Source: Phreatobacter sp. (GTDB taxonomy: Bacteria; Pseudomonadota; Alphaproteobacteria; Rhizobiales; Phreatobacteraceae). From it: a stretch of 49,368 bases of DNA. The stretch's first letter is position 1; every line of letters starts with the position of its first letter. The notes under the pieces were generated by a model, which searched no databases, was not told the origin of the DNA, and saw only the letters and a list, made by a program, of their open reading frames with translations. The DNA lies in the NCBI RefSeq assembly GCF_030691135.1, contig NZ_JAUYFA010000032.1, positions 1 to 49,368 of the forward strand. Direction: 5' to 3'. Position numbers and translations under genes: made by a program. Shown here in pieces: positions 1 through 9,859 of this stretch.

Positions 1-904
1 GGCCGGCGAGCCGGCGCGCCGCGCGCGCCACCGCCATCATCTCGTCGAGCTTGCCGTTGCAGTGGAGCACGACGTCGCATCCCGCGGCGTAGGAGAGACG
101 GGCGCGGTCTCCGAGCGAGCCTTCGAGCGCGTTCATCGACAGGTCGTCGGTCATGACGAGCCCGTCATAGCCGATGGCTCCGCGGATGACGGACTGCATC
201 ACCCGTCGCGACGTCGTCGCCGGACGGCGCGGATCGATCGCGGTGTAGACGACATGGGCGGTCATTGCGAGCGGCATGTCGGTCAGGGTGCGAAACGGCA
301 GGAAGTCGTTGTCCAGCGCAGCGCGCGGCGCATCGACGACGGGGAGCGCGGCGTGGCTGTCGGCCCCTGCCCTGCCATGGCCGGGAATATGCTTGATGAC
401 CGGCAGGACCCCGCCGGCGAGCAGGCCTTCCGCCACCGCACGGCCGAGGACCGCAACCTCGTCCGGTGCCAGGGAGAAGGCCCTGTCGCCGATGACGTCA
501 TGGGCACCGGCCACCGGCACGTCGAGCACCGGGGCGCAGTCGACGGTGATGCCAAGGCTCAGGAGGTCATGGGCGATCAGCCGGCCGGCGAGCCGCGCCA
601 TGGCGCGTGCGTGCAGCGGGTCATTGGCAACCAGGCGGGAAAATACCCGCGCCGGCGGATATTTCGGCCAGAATGGCGGTGCGAGGCGCTGCACCCGCCC
701 ACCCTCCTGATCGATCAGGACGGGCGCGTCGGCTCGCCCGACGGCATCGCGAAAATTGCTGACCAGGCGACGGATCTGTACGGGATCGGCGCAGTTCCGC
801 CGGAACAGGATCAGGCCCCAGGGATCGAGATCGCGAAAGAAGGCGATCTCATCCGGCGACAGGGCAATGCCGGCACAGCCAAGAATCAGCGCCTTCTCGG
901 CCAT
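1..904 (-). CDS. nagZ: Beta-N-acetylhexosaminidase NagZ (3' end cut by window edge)
   Basis: Glycoside hydrolase family 3 enzyme of cytoplasmic peptidoglycan recycling; it removes GlcNAc from anhydro-muropeptides. Reading the minus strand from the ATG at 904 gives 301 uninterrupted codons to the window edge. IDQEGGR lies near residue 64, KHIPGHG at 171-177, and MTDDLSMNAL at 251-260 with Asp253 as the expected nucleophile. About 35 C-terminal residues are probably missing, since family members are about 340 residues long. The start is 17 bp after the stop of the SPOR-protein gene, so the two are probably co-transcribed. In related genomes scpA and scpB follow; that is known of the family and not seen here. 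Confidence 0.93.
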   Translation of the reverse strand, partial: MAEKALILGCAGIALSPDEIAFFRDLDPWGLILFRRNCADPVQIRRLVSNFRDAVGRADAPVLIDQEGGRVQRLAPPFWPKYPPARVFSRLVANDPLHARAMARLAGRLIAHDLLSLGITVDCAPVLDVPVAGAHDVIGDRAFSLAPDEVAVLGRAVAEGLLAGGVLPVIKHIPGHGRAGADSHAALPVVDAPRAALDNDFLPFRTLTDMPLAMTAHVVYTAIDPRRPATTSRRVMQSVIRGAIGYDGLVMTDDLSMNALEGSLGDRARLSYAAGCDVVLHCNGKLDEMMAVARAARRLAG

Positions 905-920
905 GGCCTTGCGGCGCCGG

Positions 921-2606
921 TCAGTTGAGGACGCAAGAGCCGCCGGCCGTCCTCAGCCGCTGGCACAGACCCTGGGCCTCGTCGCGGGAGAACGGGCCGA
1001 CCCGCAGGCGGTGCCAGGTGCCGCGGCCGGGGATTTCCGCGGTCCGCACGTTCGGCGTCTGTCCCTGCAGCATCGGGAAGCGGCGGACCGCCGTCGTGAA
1101 GGCCGTGCGCGCTTCCTGATCCGACTGGTGCGAAGAAATCTGGACGAAGGTGCCGCCACCGGACGTGGACCCGGTGGAAACCGACGCCGTCCGCTGGGGA
1201 CCAAGATCGAGGGGCTGCGTCTGGGCCACGGGGCGTGCCGGAGCGCGGCTAGGCTCGACCGAGGTCGCGGCCACCGGCTCGGCCCGTGCGACCCGGATCG
1301 TCTGCACCGGACGCGGCGCGGGAACGGGCGATGAACGGGCATCGGCGGCAGCCAGCGCGGGGGCCGAGGCGGGAACCACGGACAAGGCCGGCTGCGGCGC
1401 GACGGGAACTGCCGGACGCGCTGGAGCCGACTGGCTCGGCGTCTTGATAGTGCCGTCCGGGCCGACCTGAACGGTCCGCACACGACGCGGCTCTTCGGGA
1501 ACGCGGGACTGGATCGGTGCTGCAGCCAACGGCGCGGCGGGTGCCGTGACAGGCACCGCATTGACGGTGCGCACGACGGGCTGGCCGGGATCGGTGACGA
1601 CGCCGGACGAGGCCGCCGGTGCCGGAAAGAGCGGAATGACGCGGGCGGGCGTCGGCGGTTCCTGCACCTGTGCGGCCTGCTCGCGAACACTGACGGGGCG
1701 CTCCTCGCGCGTCACGACACGGTCGGCACCGGCGGCGCGATCAGCCACGGGTCGCGACTCCTGCGCCTGCGGCGCGGCGACGCGAACGGGGCTGGAATCG
1801 GCCCGCACGATACGCGGCTCGCCACCGGAGGCGCCCGAGCCATCCATGGCGCGATAGGCAAACACGCCGCCCCCGCCGATCAGCGCGAGGGCAACGATCG
1901 TCACGACGGCCGTGACGCCGGCACGACGCCGGCGCGGCGGAGCATCATCGGGATAGGCGTAGACGTCGCCATCAACAGCACCCTGCGGCGGCGTGGCATG
2001 GACGTCGGGTTCGCGGGGCTGATGGGCCCGCATCGCATAGACAGCCCCGGCTGCACCGGCGACACCGACGGCGCCGACGGCGCCGACGGCGCCGGCTGCC
2101 ATGTAGGCCCCCGTATGGCCCTCGCGCAGCCTCTCCCCTTCGCCAAAGGACCGTTCGAACTCCGCCGCAAGACGACGCTCGAGATCATCGGCGGCAGCGG
2201 CCTCGCCGGGCCAGGCCTCGTGCGATCCGCGCAACGCGTCGATGGCCATGCCATCGTCGGCTCCGGAGACCTGGGCTGCCTCGCGGTGCTTGGTGAGCTC
2301 GGCTTCGAGGTCCTCCCAGTCGATACCCTGGTCGTCCGAGGCCGGGGCGCGGAGCGGCATGGCGGGAATGGCAATCTCGTCCTCGACGGCGTCGGACGGC
2401 GCTGCGGCGGGATCGGCGGGCGAACCCCGCGTCCGGGCCACCGCTTTCAGGAGATCGGCATAGCCGTCGTCCTGGCCGATGATCCGCGCGAGATCCGCAA
2501 GCGGATCACTGCCCGGACGGCCTGCAACTGCCGGCTCGGGCTCGCGGGCCTCGCGGTCGTATGAATCGTAGTCGCGATAGCTACGCACACTGTTCTCGTT
2601 GGCCAT
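921..2606 (-). CDS. SPOR-domain inner-membrane protein
   Basis: A 561-residue protein, probably binding denuded septal peptidoglycan through its C-terminal SPOR domain. I chose the ATG at 2606 (MANENSVRSYRD) because the longer frame to 2693 would run into the end of argS. The N-terminal half is acidic and cytoplasmic. One membrane segment lies near residues 230-250, preceded by PRRRRAG, which gives an N-in topology. A long Pro/Ala/Val-rich linker follows. The last ~75 residues contain GTFVQISSHQ, RTAEIPGRGTWHRLRVGPF and a final CxLN, typical of SPOR. It lies between argS and nagZ, the usual position in Hyphomicrobiales. Confidence 0.88.
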   Translation of the reverse strand: MANENSVRSYRDYDSYDREAREPEPAVAGRPGSDPLADLARIIGQDDGYADLLKAVARTRGSPADPAAAPSDAVEDEIAIPAMPLRAPASDDQGIDWEDLEAELTKHREAAQVSGADDGMAIDALRGSHEAWPGEAAAADDLERRLAAEFERSFGEGERLREGHTGAYMAAGAVGAVGAVGVAGAAGAVYAMRAHQPREPDVHATPPQGAVDGDVYAYPDDAPPRRRRAGVTAVVTIVALALIGGGGVFAYRAMDGSGASGGEPRIVRADSSPVRVAAPQAQESRPVADRAAGADRVVTREERPVSVREQAAQVQEPPTPARVIPLFPAPAASSGVVTDPGQPVVRTVNAVPVTAPAAPLAAAPIQSRVPEEPRRVRTVQVGPDGTIKTPSQSAPARPAVPVAPQPALSVVPASAPALAAADARSSPVPAPRPVQTIRVARAEPVAATSVEPSRAPARPVAQTQPLDLGPQRTASVSTGSTSGGGTFVQISSHQSDQEARTAFTTAVRRFPMLQGQTPNVRTAEIPGRGTWHRLRVGPFSRDEAQGLCQRLRTAGGSCVLN

Positions 2607-2652
2607 GGGCCCCGCCGTCGGTGGGCGCCGCAAACGAATACGCGCGGCGCGA

Positions 2653-4407
2653 TCAACGCATTTCTTCGACGGCCTCGACGCCGAGGATCGCAAGACCCGA
2701 TCTGAGAACGGTCACGATACCCTGGACCAGCGCAAGGCGCGCCTCCGTTATTTGTCGATCATTTTCCATAATGAAGCGTAAATGCGGCGAATCTTTCCCG
2801 CGATTCCACTGGGAATGGAGGTCGGACGCAAGCTCATAAAGATAGAATGCGACACGGTGTGGCTCATGCGCCTGCGCCGCAGCCTCGATCAGCCGCGGAT
2901 ACTGCGCCAGGCGCTGCACGATGGCGATCTCGCCCGGGTCGTCCAGCCGGTCCAGCGGTGCGGCGGCCAGCGCCTGTGCCGAAAGGTCGAGATCAGCCAT
3001 GGCGGCCTTGGCGTTGCGCAGGATCGACCGGCCGCGCGCATGGGCGTACTGGACGTAGAAGACCGGATTGTCCTTCGACTGTTCCTTCACCTTGGCGAGG
3101 TCGAAATCGAGGGTCGCGTCGTTCTTCCGGTAGAGCATCATGAAGCGGACGGCGTCGCGGCCGACTTCGTCGACGACCTCCCGCAGCGTGACGAAATCAC
3201 CCGAACGCTTCGACATGCGCACCGGCTCGCCGTCGCGGAACAGCCGCACGAGCTGCACCAGCTTGACGTCGAGCGCGGCGCGCCCGCCGCTGATCGCCTT
3301 CAGCGCCGCCTGCATCCGCTTCACATAGCCGCCGTGGTCGGCGCCCCAGACGTCGATCTGCTCGAGGAAGCCGCGATCGGCCTTGTCCTTGTGATAGGCG
3401 ATGTCCGAGGCGAAATAGGTATAGGACCCGTCCGACTTCATCAGCGGCCGGTCGACGTCGTCACCGAAGGCGGTCGAGCGGAACAGCGTCTGCTCGCGCT
3501 CCTCCCACTCGTCGTCATCCGCGCCCTTGGGCCGCTCCAGCACGCCCTCGTAGATCTGGCCGTCGGCGCGCAGGCTCGCGATGGCGCCGCGCACCTTGTC
3601 CACGGGTGCCTGCAGCGATCGCTCGGAGAAGAACACGGCGTGGCGCACGTTGAGGGCGGCGAGGTCGCCGCGGATCTCCTCCATCATCGCCGCGATCGCC
3701 GCGTCCCGGCAGATCGGCAGCCACTCCGCCTCGGAAACATGCAGGAGGCGGTCGCCGTGTTCCGCCTTCAGCGCCTCGCCGACGGGCTTCAGGTAGTCGC
3801 CGGGATAGAGCCCTTCCGGAATCGTGATGGTCTCGCCGAGCGCCTCGCGGTAGCGCAAATGGGCGGAGCGGCCGAGGATCTGCACCTGCGCGCCCGCATC
3901 GTTGATGTAATATTCACGGGTGACGTCGAACCCGGCGACGTCCAGCAGGTTGGCCAGCGCATCGCCGAACACCGCGCCACGGCAGTGGCCGACATGCATC
4001 GGACCGGTCGGGTTTGCCGAGACATATTCGATATTGACCTTGGCGCCCTTGCCGACGGAGGCGCGTCCGAAGGCCTCGCCCGCTTCGACCGCCGATTTCA
4101 GCACGCGCGGCCAGACCGATGACTTCACCGTCAGGTTGATGAAGCCCGGCCCGGCGATGTCCACCTTCGCCACGTCCGGCACCGCGGTCAGGCAGGCAGC
4201 GATCTTGTCGGCGAGGTCGCGCGGCTTCAGGCCCGCCTCCTTCGACAGCACCATGGCGGCGTTAGTGGCGAGATCGCCATGCGTCGGATCGCGCGGCGCC
4301 TCCACCACGATCCGGTCGAGGGCGGCCTCCGACAGGACGATTCCCTCGGAGGCGAGGCCGGCGACGGCCGTGCGCACGTGCTGGGTGAAAAGAGCGAAGA
4401 TGTTCAT
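2653..4407 (-). CDS. argS: Arginyl-tRNA synthetase
   Basis: Class I aminoacyl-tRNA synthetase charging tRNA-Arg; 584 residues, normal length. The start at 4407 ([12 protein letters not shown]) matches the family; the frame is open 18 codons further upstream without family resemblance. Visible parts are the N-terminal additional domain, the HIGH-like motif in [15 protein letters not shown] (near residues 130-145), the KMSKS-like motif in [12 protein letters not shown], and the C-terminal anticodon-binding domain ending VEAVEEMR. It lies 28 bp after dgt and 46 bp before the SPOR gene, all on the same strand. Confidence 0.97.
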   Translation of the reverse strand: MNIFALFTQHVRTAVAGLASEGIVLSEAALDRIVVEAPRDPTHGDLATNAAMVLSKEAGLKPRDLADKIAACLTAVPDVAKVDIAGPGFINLTVKSSVWPRVLKSAVEAGEAFGRASVGKGAKVNIEYVSANPTGPMHVGHCRGAVFGDALANLLDVAGFDVTREYYINDAGAQVQILGRSAHLRYREALGETITIPEGLYPGDYLKPVGEALKAEHGDRLLHVSEAEWLPICRDAAIAAMMEEIRGDLAALNVRHAVFFSERSLQAPVDKVRGAIASLRADGQIYEGVLERPKGADDDEWEEREQTLFRSTAFGDDVDRPLMKSDGSYTYFASDIAYHKDKADRGFLEQIDVWGADHGGYVKRMQAALKAISGGRAALDVKLVQLVRLFRDGEPVRMSKRSGDFVTLREVVDEVGRDAVRFMMLYRKNDATLDFDLAKVKEQSKDNPVFYVQYAHARGRSILRNAKAAMADLDLSAQALAAAPLDRLDDPGEIAIVQRLAQYPRLIEAAAQAHEPHRVAFYLYELASDLHSQWNRGKDSPHLRFIMENDRQITEARLALVQGIVTVLRSGLAILGVEAVEEMR

Positions 4408-4435
4408 GCCGAACCCTGACCAGAAGCGGTCGCCT

Positions 4436-5653
4436 CTAGCGCAGATCGGGGGTCTGGGCAAACAGGCGGCGGTGTTCGTCGAGTGCGTAGCGGTCGGTCA
4501 TCCCCGCGATGTAGTCGGCGGCACGGCGGGCGCGGCGCGCCTCATCGAGCAGCGCAACGCCCGCCGACCATTGCGGCGGCATGGCGCTCGGATGCTCGAA
4601 ATAGGCGGCGAAGAGGTCGCGCACCACGCCGGCCGCATCGCGGCGGATCGGCACGACCCGCGGATGCCGGTAGACATTGGCGAAGAGGAAGGCCTTGATC
4701 CCCTCGTCATAGGCGCGGATGGGCGCTGAGAACTGCACCAGCGTGCGACCACAGCGGCGGATGTCGTCGGCGCTCGCCGGGGCCAACTCGCCAATGGCGC
4801 GCGTCGCCTCGGTGATGACGTCCTCCACCAGGCGCGTGATCACCCGGCGCGTCAGTTCGTTGATCTCCCGCGCCTTCTCCAGTGTTGGATGGCGGGCCCG
4901 GATCTCGTCGAGGAACTGACGCGCCAGCGGCACGGCGCCTCCGAGGTCGTCGAGCGTGAACAGCCCTGCCCTGAGCCCGTCGTCGATGTCGGCGGCGTCA
5001 TAGGCGATGTCGTCCGCAATGGCCGCGACCTGGGCCTCGGCGCTGGCATGGGTCGCAAGGTCGAGCGGCTGCAAGGCATCATATTCAAGGATGGCGACGG
5101 GGATACCGCGGGCACGGTAGCGCTCGGTCGGCGTACCGTCGGGGGCGAGCAGCGGTCCGTTGTGTTTGACCAGACCCTCGAGCGTCTCCCAACTGAGGTT
5201 CAGCCCGTCGAAGCCGGCATAGCGGCGCTCCAGACGCGTCACGATCCGCAGGGACTGGGCATTGTGATCGAAGCCGCCATAGGGCCGCATCACCTCGTCA
5301 AGGGCATCCTCACCCGTGTGGCCGAATGGCGTGTGGCCGAGATCATGGGCGAGCGCCAGCGTTTCGGCGAGGTCCTCGTCCAGCCCGAGCGCACGCGCGA
5401 GCGAGCGACCGATCTGGGCCACCTCGATCGTGTGGGTCAGGCGCGTGCGGTAATGGTCGCCTTCCGGAGATACGAAGACCTGCGTCTTGTGCTTCAGCCG
5501 CCGGAATGCGGTGGCATGGACGATGCGATCGCGGTCGCGGTGGAACTCAGTGCGGGTCGGCGAGGCCGGCTCGGCCACCAGCCGGCCGCGGCTCGTGCGG
5601 GAATCGCAGGCATAGGGCGCGAGAGGCGGATAGAAATAGCTCGCGACAGCCAT
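4436..5653 (-). CDS. dgt: dGTP triphosphohydrolase-like protein (HD superfamily)
   Basis: 405-residue HD-domain nucleotide triphosphohydrolase, expected to hydrolyse dGTP to deoxyguanosine and tripolyphosphate. The start [15 protein letters not shown] at 5653 matches the family; the frame upstream is open but not conserved. Metal-binding residues are seen in [26 protein letters not shown] and [16 protein letters not shown], with a further histidine-aspartate site in [15 protein letters not shown]. The order dgt-argS-SPOR-nagZ is typical of the group. A divergent intergenic region of 176 bp separates it from erpA. Confidence 0.93.
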   Translation of the reverse strand: MAVASYFYPPLAPYACDSRTSRGRLVAEPASPTRTEFHRDRDRIVHATAFRRLKHKTQVFVSPEGDHYRTRLTHTIEVAQIGRSLARALGLDEDLAETLALAHDLGHTPFGHTGEDALDEVMRPYGGFDHNAQSLRIVTRLERRYAGFDGLNLSWETLEGLVKHNGPLLAPDGTPTERYRARGIPVAILEYDALQPLDLATHASAEAQVAAIADDIAYDAADIDDGLRAGLFTLDDLGGAVPLARQFLDEIRARHPTLEKAREINELTRRVITRLVEDVITEATRAIGELAPASADDIRRCGRTLVQFSAPIRAYDEGIKAFLFANVYRHPRVVPIRRDAAGVVRDLFAAYFEHPSAMPPQWSAGVALLDEARRARRAADYIAGMTDRYALDEHRRLFAQTPDLR

Positions 5654-5714
5654 GCCGGTCTCCGGACGTTCCGTCGCCCCGGATGCACGATCCGGCCGAC
5701 AGTTTCCGCACAAA

Positions 5715-5739
5715 GGCCCCGGGGCGATTGACCGGGGCC
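5715..5739. other. Perfect 8-bp inverted repeat in the dgt/erpA divergent gap
   Basis: The arms GGCCCCGG (5715-5722) and CCGGGGCC (5732-5739) flank a 9-base loop, in the 176-bp region between the starts of dgt (minus) and erpA (plus). No run of T follows on either strand, so it does not look like an intrinsic terminator. It could be an operator or an mRNA 5' hairpin for erpA. I cannot assign a regulator. Confidence 0.45.
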
Positions 5740-5829
5740 ATGGGCGCACATACCTATGGGACGTCCCTGCCGCAAGTCGGGAGGCTGCCCTTTCCTGTGT
5801 TTCCGGCCTTGAACCGGGGAGACAAGCTC

Positions 5830-6180
5830 ATGACCACCGATGTCGACACCCTCGCCCCTCCGGTGACGGTCACCGACCGTGCCGCGGCCCGCATCGCCAA
5901 GATCATGGTGGGCGAGCCGCCGGGCTCGATGCTGCGCATTTCGGTCGAGGGCGGCGGCTGCTCGGGCTTTCAGTACAAGTTCGATTTCACCACCACCCGC
6001 AACCCCGGTGATTTCGCCATCGTCAAGGACGGGGCCACCGTGCTCGTGGACGAGATCTCCCTGCCCTACATGGCGGGCACGCAACTCGACTGGGTCGACG
6101 ACCTCATCGGCTCGGCCTTCAAGCTGCAGAACCCCAATGCCACAGCCAGTTGCGGCTGTGGCACCAGTTTCACGGTCTGA
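5830..6180 (+). CDS. erpA: A-type iron-sulfur insertion protein ErpA
   Basis: 116-residue HesB/IscA-family carrier that delivers Fe-S clusters to apo-proteins. The three ligand cysteines are in place: Cys44 (GGGCSGFQY), Cys108 and Cys110 (SCGCGTSF). The ATG at 5830 is preceded by a good ribosome-binding site (GGGGAGA, about 6 bases upstream). The first ~12 residues are a variable tail. Its stop codon (6178-6180) abuts the stop of the convergent PPOX gene with no gap. It lies divergent from dgt, as in many Hyphomicrobiales. Confidence 0.95.
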   Translation: MTTDVDTLAPPVTVTDRAAARIAKIMVGEPPGSMLRISVEGGGCSGFQYKFDFTTTRNPGDFAIVKDGATVLVDEISLPYMAGTQLDWVDDLIGSAFKLQNPNATASCGCGTSFTV

Positions 6181-6786
6181 TCAGTAGAGGGTGGCGGCGA
6201 GGCGCGCGGGCAGCGCCTTGTCGTAGGCCTCGACGTCGAAGCCCGCCCCCGCGCCCTTGAGCATCTGGCCAGGGGTCGGCAGTTCCGACCGGTCGCGCTG
6301 CGCCGCCGGATCCCAAAGCCGCGAGCGGACCAATGCTTTGGCGCACTGGAAATAGACGCTCGCCACGGTGATGACGAGGCCTGTGACCGGTACCTTGCCG
6401 TCCAAGGCCGCCGGCTCCAGCAGTGCGGGGTCGGTGGTGATGCGGCCATGGCCGTTGATGCGCAGGGTCTCGGCGACGCCCGGCACGAGGATGAGCAGCG
6501 CGACGCGCGGGTCCCGCACGATGTTCAGGAGGCTGTCGATGCGGTTGTTGCCGCGCCGGTCCGGGATGAGCAATGTCGTCGCGTCGAGAACGCGGATGAA
6601 GCCCGGCGGATCGCCGCGCGGCGTCGCATCGAGCCCCTCGGGTCCGGCGGTGGCGAGGACACAGAAGGGCGAAGCTTCCACCAAGGCGCGATATTGCGGT
6701 GTCAGCGCCGGAACCTCCTTGGTGAGCGAGGCCTCGCTGGCCGGCCCGTAGAGAGCCCTCAGCCCCTCTTCGCTATCGATCCACAT
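6181..6786 (-). CDS. FMN-dependent PPOX-type flavoprotein (MSMEG_1061-like)
   Basis: 201-residue protein of the pyridoxamine-5'-phosphate-oxidase split-barrel fold. Characteristic stretches are FCVLATAGPEGLDATPRGDPPGF near residues 61-83, LLIPDRRGNNRIDSLLNI near 92-109, and GHGRI near 131. The substrate cannot be told from sequence; relatives bind FMN or F420 and are mostly uncharacterised. It is convergent with erpA and divergent from xthA with a 92-bp gap that should hold both promoters. Confidence 0.85.
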   Translation of the reverse strand: MWIDSEEGLRALYGPASEASLTKEVPALTPQYRALVEASPFCVLATAGPEGLDATPRGDPPGFIRVLDATTLLIPDRRGNNRIDSLLNIVRDPRVALLILVPGVAETLRINGHGRITTDPALLEPAALDGKVPVTGLVITVASVYFQCAKALVRSRLWDPAAQRDRSELPTPGQMLKGAGAGFDVEAYDKALPARLAATLY

Positions 6787-6878
6787 GAACCCGTCTCCTG
6801 TCGGCTGCTGTCATGGCAGAGGCGACCGTATCCCAAGCTGTCGCTACACTGCCCCCTACAAGAATCGCAGGACCCGTC

Positions 6879-7661
6879 ATGATCGTCGCCACGTGGAACG
6901 TCAATTCCGTCAAGATCAGGGTGGAAAACACCCTCGCCTGGCTGAAGGAGCGCGACCCCGACATCGTCTGCCTGCAGGAACTGAAATGTGTCGACGAGGC
7001 CTTCCCGCGCGAGGCTTTCGAGAGCGCAGGCTACAATGTCGCGACCCACGGCCAGAAGACCTATAACGGCGTCGCCATCCTCTCGAAAATGCCGCTGGAG
7101 GACGTGACCTCGCGCCTGCCCGGCAACGAGAAGGACGAGCAGGCCCGCTATCTCGAGGCGGTGGTGTCGACAGCCGCCGGAGCCGTCCGCGTCGCCAGCC
7201 TCTACCTGCCCAACGGCAATCCCCTCGGAACCGAAAAGTTCTCCTACAAGCTGAGCTGGATGGACCGGCTCATCCGCCACGCCCGCGAGCGGCTGGCGCT
7301 GGAGGAGCCCTTCCTCCTCTGCGGCGACTATAACGTCATCCCCATGCCCGACGACGCAAAGAACCCGAAGGACTGGGTCAACGACGCGCTGTTCCAGCCG
7401 GAATCGCGCGCCAGGTTCCGTCAGCTCGCTGCTCTCGGCTTCACCGATGCGCTGAGGGCCTGCGACGATTCCGCCGGGCTCTATTCGTTCTGGGATTATC
7501 AGGCGGGCGCCTGGCCGCGGAACAACGGCATCCGCATCGACCACCTCATGCTCTCGCCCCAGGCCACCGACCGGCTGGTGACGGCCGGGATCGACAGGCA
7601 CGTGCGCGACTGGGAGAAGCCGAGCGACCACGTGCCCGTGTGGTGCGAGATCAGGGCCTAG
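6879..7661 (+). CDS. xthA: Exodeoxyribonuclease III
   Basis: 260-residue AP endonuclease and 3'-5' exonuclease of base-excision repair (exonuclease-endonuclease-phosphatase fold). I chose the start at 6879 (MIVATWNVNSVK) because the upstream in-frame ATG at 6813 adds residues outside the fold. Catalytic signatures include WNVNS, LQELKCVDE (metal-binding Glu), GDYNVIP (Asp/Asn), and the terminal IDHLML and SDHVPV (catalytic Asp-His). Its last 11 bases overlap the 3' end of the convergent P450 gene. Confidence 0.96.
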   Translation: MIVATWNVNSVKIRVENTLAWLKERDPDIVCLQELKCVDEAFPREAFESAGYNVATHGQKTYNGVAILSKMPLEDVTSRLPGNEKDEQARYLEAVVSTAAGAVRVASLYLPNGNPLGTEKFSYKLSWMDRLIRHARERLALEEPFLLCGDYNVIPMPDDAKNPKDWVNDALFQPESRARFRQLAALGFTDALRACDDSAGLYSFWDYQAGAWPRNNGIRIDHLMLSPQATDRLVTAGIDRHVRDWEKPSDHVPVWCEIRA

Positions 7662-9033
7662 CGCGCGGCTCGACGCGCATTGGCATGCCGCCGTCGGGGC
7701 GCAGCGTCAGCCGGATCGTCGGCAGCGGCTGGTGGCCGGCGATCGGGATGAAGCGTACGGCGCGCACAAGCGTGGCGAGAATCGCCACCGCCTCCGCCAT
7801 GGCGAAGGCGGCGCCGATGCAGATCCGCGGTCCTGCGCCGAAGGGCAGATAGGCGCCGCGGTGGAGCGCGCGGGCGCGCGCTGGCGCGAAGCGGTCGGGA
7901 TCGAACGCCTCCGGTTCATCCCAGATCAGATGGTGGCGATGCACGGCGTAGACAGGCACATAGACCGGCGTGCCGGCGGCAATCCGCTCGCCGCCCAGCG
8001 TCACGTCCTCGCTGGCGATACGCGGAATGAGTGGCGCCGGCGGATAGAGGCGCATGGCCTCCTGGACGACCTGTTTGACATAGACGAGCTCGTCGATATG
8101 GCCGGCCTCGACCGGCCCGTCGCCGACGACCCGCCCGACCTCTTCCAGGAGGCGCGCCTCGACGTCTGGAGCGTTGGAGAGGAGCCAGATCGCCCAGGTC
8201 AGCGCGAGGGCCGTTGTCTCGTGACCGGCGACGACGAAGGTCAGGAGATTGTCGGCGAGTTCTGCGTCCGTCATCGCCCGCCCTGTCTCCGGATCGGCGG
8301 CGGCAATGAGAAAGTCCAGAAGGTCAGGTGTTGTGCCGGACCGGGCGCGCCGCTCCGCAATCACGCGCGCCATTTCCCGCCTGAGGAACAGGTTGCCAGC
8401 CCGCGCGCGCCGCTTGCCCGGATAGGGCACCCAGGACGGGATCCGCAGGATGGACAGGGCGGCGATCCAGCCGACCGTATCGAAATAGTGGGAGATCTCC
8501 GCGCCGAACCGCCGGGTGTCGAAGCTCGCCGCGCCCGACAGCATGGTCTCGACGATGACGTCGAACGTCGTCGCCATCATCAGCTCGGCGACATCGACGG
8601 TCTCGCCGCCACGCGCTTCGAGAGCGCTGGCGGTCCGCGCGGCGGCTGCATGAAAGGACGGGACGAATCCGAGGATCGTCGCATGGCGGAACGGTGGCGC
8701 CGCGGCGCGGCGCTGCCAGCGCCACTGCGCGCCCTCTGCGGTGAAGATCGAATCGTTGCCGACGGCCGGGCCGATGGTGCGGCGGATGATCGGCGCCTTC
8801 GTAAAAACGGCGGCCTTGGCGACCAGCACCTCGTCGATGAGGACGGGGTCCATGACGAAGAGCAGCGGCCGTCCGGCGAACGACTGCCAGAACAGCCGCT
8901 CGGTGAAGAGCGGTCGCGGCCACGTCTCCAGCGGGTTGCGCACCAGCGTCGGCAGGAGTTTCACGAGGCCGAGCGCTGCCGGTGGGTGGTCGACGGAACG
9001 CGGCGTGAAAAGGAGCGACAAGACCTCGGTCAT
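7651..9033 (-). CDS. Cytochrome P450
   Basis: 460-residue haem monooxygenase without an obvious membrane anchor. Motifs are the I-helix AGHETT (VVAGHETTALALTW), the K-helix ExxR in QEAMRLYPPAPLIPR, and the haem-binding loop FGAGPRICIG with ligand Cys405. The start MTEVLSLLFTP at 9033 is preferred over an upstream ATG that would overlap the next gene. The class resembles CYP102/CYP4-like bacterial P450s of unknown substrate. No ferredoxin or reductase gene is adjacent, so its redox partner must be encoded elsewhere. It overlaps xthA by 11 bp, tail to tail. Confidence 0.93.
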   Translation of the reverse strand: MTEVLSLLFTPRSVDHPPAALGLVKLLPTLVRNPLETWPRPLFTERLFWQSFAGRPLLFVMDPVLIDEVLVAKAAVFTKAPIIRRTIGPAVGNDSIFTAEGAQWRWQRRAAAPPFRHATILGFVPSFHAAAARTASALEARGGETVDVAELMMATTFDVIVETMLSGAASFDTRRFGAEISHYFDTVGWIAALSILRIPSWVPYPGKRRARAGNLFLRREMARVIAERRARSGTTPDLLDFLIAAADPETGRAMTDAELADNLLTFVVAGHETTALALTWAIWLLSNAPDVEARLLEEVGRVVGDGPVEAGHIDELVYVKQVVQEAMRLYPPAPLIPRIASEDVTLGGERIAAGTPVYVPVYAVHRHHLIWDEPEAFDPDRFAPARARALHRGAYLPFGAGPRICIGAAFAMAEAVAILATLVRAVRFIPIAGHQPLPTIRLTLRPDGGMPMRVEPRARP

Positions 9034-9046
9034 CGTCGTGCCTCCG

Positions 9047-9859
9047 TCACCGCCGGACGGTCTTGATCCAGGTCTCGACCATCCGCAGCGCGACACCGCG
9101 CTCGTCGTCGGAAGCCTGCCGCATGGCCTCCTCGTACATTTCGCTGATCCACGGCTCGTTCTCGCTCGCCGATTCCTTGGCGAGCGTCAGGAACATCAGT
9201 CCCCGCGGCGCGGCACGCGGCACATCGCGACCGGTGAACAGCATGTGACCGAGAACGGCCTGCGCCTGGTGGTGGCTCTTCTGTGCCGCGAGCTGCAGCC
9301 AGCGGGCCGCCTGCCGCGGATCGCGCGGTGCGCCCTTGCCCTCGAGCAGCATGCGCCCGAGGCGGAACTGGCCGTCGGCGTCGCCGAAGGTGGACGCCGC
9401 ATAGAAAAAGAGCTCGACCGCCTTGCCTGGATCGGGCCGAACATAGGTGTTGGGAATGCCCTCGACGAGGTAATTGCCCATGGCGACGAAGGCGGAGGAA
9501 ATGAACCGCGCATCTGGCGAGTTCGGTCCCTCCTCGCGCCGCGTCATGGTGATCTGGCGGAAGGTCTCGAAGGCTTTGAGGTCGGACCGGGCGACGCCCT
9601 CGCCCTCCATGTACATCCGGCCGAGGCGCCAGGCGGAAGCCGCATGGCCGCCGCTCGCGGCATATTGCAGAGCGGTCACGGCTTCGGCGGTACGGCCGTC
9701 GCGCAGGGCGCGGCCATAGGCGCGGAAGGCGTCGAGAGCTGAACGGGCATCCCCGGCAGGCTGGCCGTCGAAAGCCCACGCGCCACCCGTCGGCAGAGCT
9801 GCCGCCAAGACCGTCGCCACAAGGACGACATGCACGTTGAGACGATCAGATATCCGCAT
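9047..9859 (-). CDS. exoR: ExoR-like periplasmic Sel1-repeat regulator
   Basis: 270-residue secreted protein. A signal peptide covers roughly residues 1-29, cut after AWA. Sel1-like repeats follow, for example [40 protein letters not shown] and [25 protein letters not shown]. Length and repeat order resemble Sinorhizobium/Agrobacterium ExoR, the periplasmic inhibitor of the ExoS(ChvG)-ChvI two-component system, especially the stretch from [20 protein letters not shown] to the third repeat. The name rests on remembered similarity. A generic Sel1 protein is the alternative. The start overlaps the end of ilvD by 14 bp, so the two may be translationally coupled. Confidence 0.68.
   Translation of the reverse strand: MRISDRLNVHVVLVATVLAAALPTGGAWAFDGQPAGDARSALDAFRAYGRALRDGRTAEAVTALQYAASGGHAASAWRLGRMYMEGEGVARSDLKAFETFRQITMTRREEGPNSPDARFISSAFVAMGNYLVEGIPNTYVRPDPGKAVELFFYAASTFGDADGQFRLGRMLLEGKGAPRDPRQAARWLQLAAQKSHHQAQAVLGHMLFTGRDVPRAAPRGLMFLTLAKESASENEPWISEMYEEAMRQASDDERGVALRMVETWIKTVRR

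Noticed and set aside
2782-4122. Long open frame opposite argS, and similar long frames opposite valS, ilvD, tssH and tssM
   Set aside because: These follow from high third-position GC on the coding strand. Their translations are rich in Arg, Ala, Gly and His, show no domain, and lie wholly inside strongly recognised genes.
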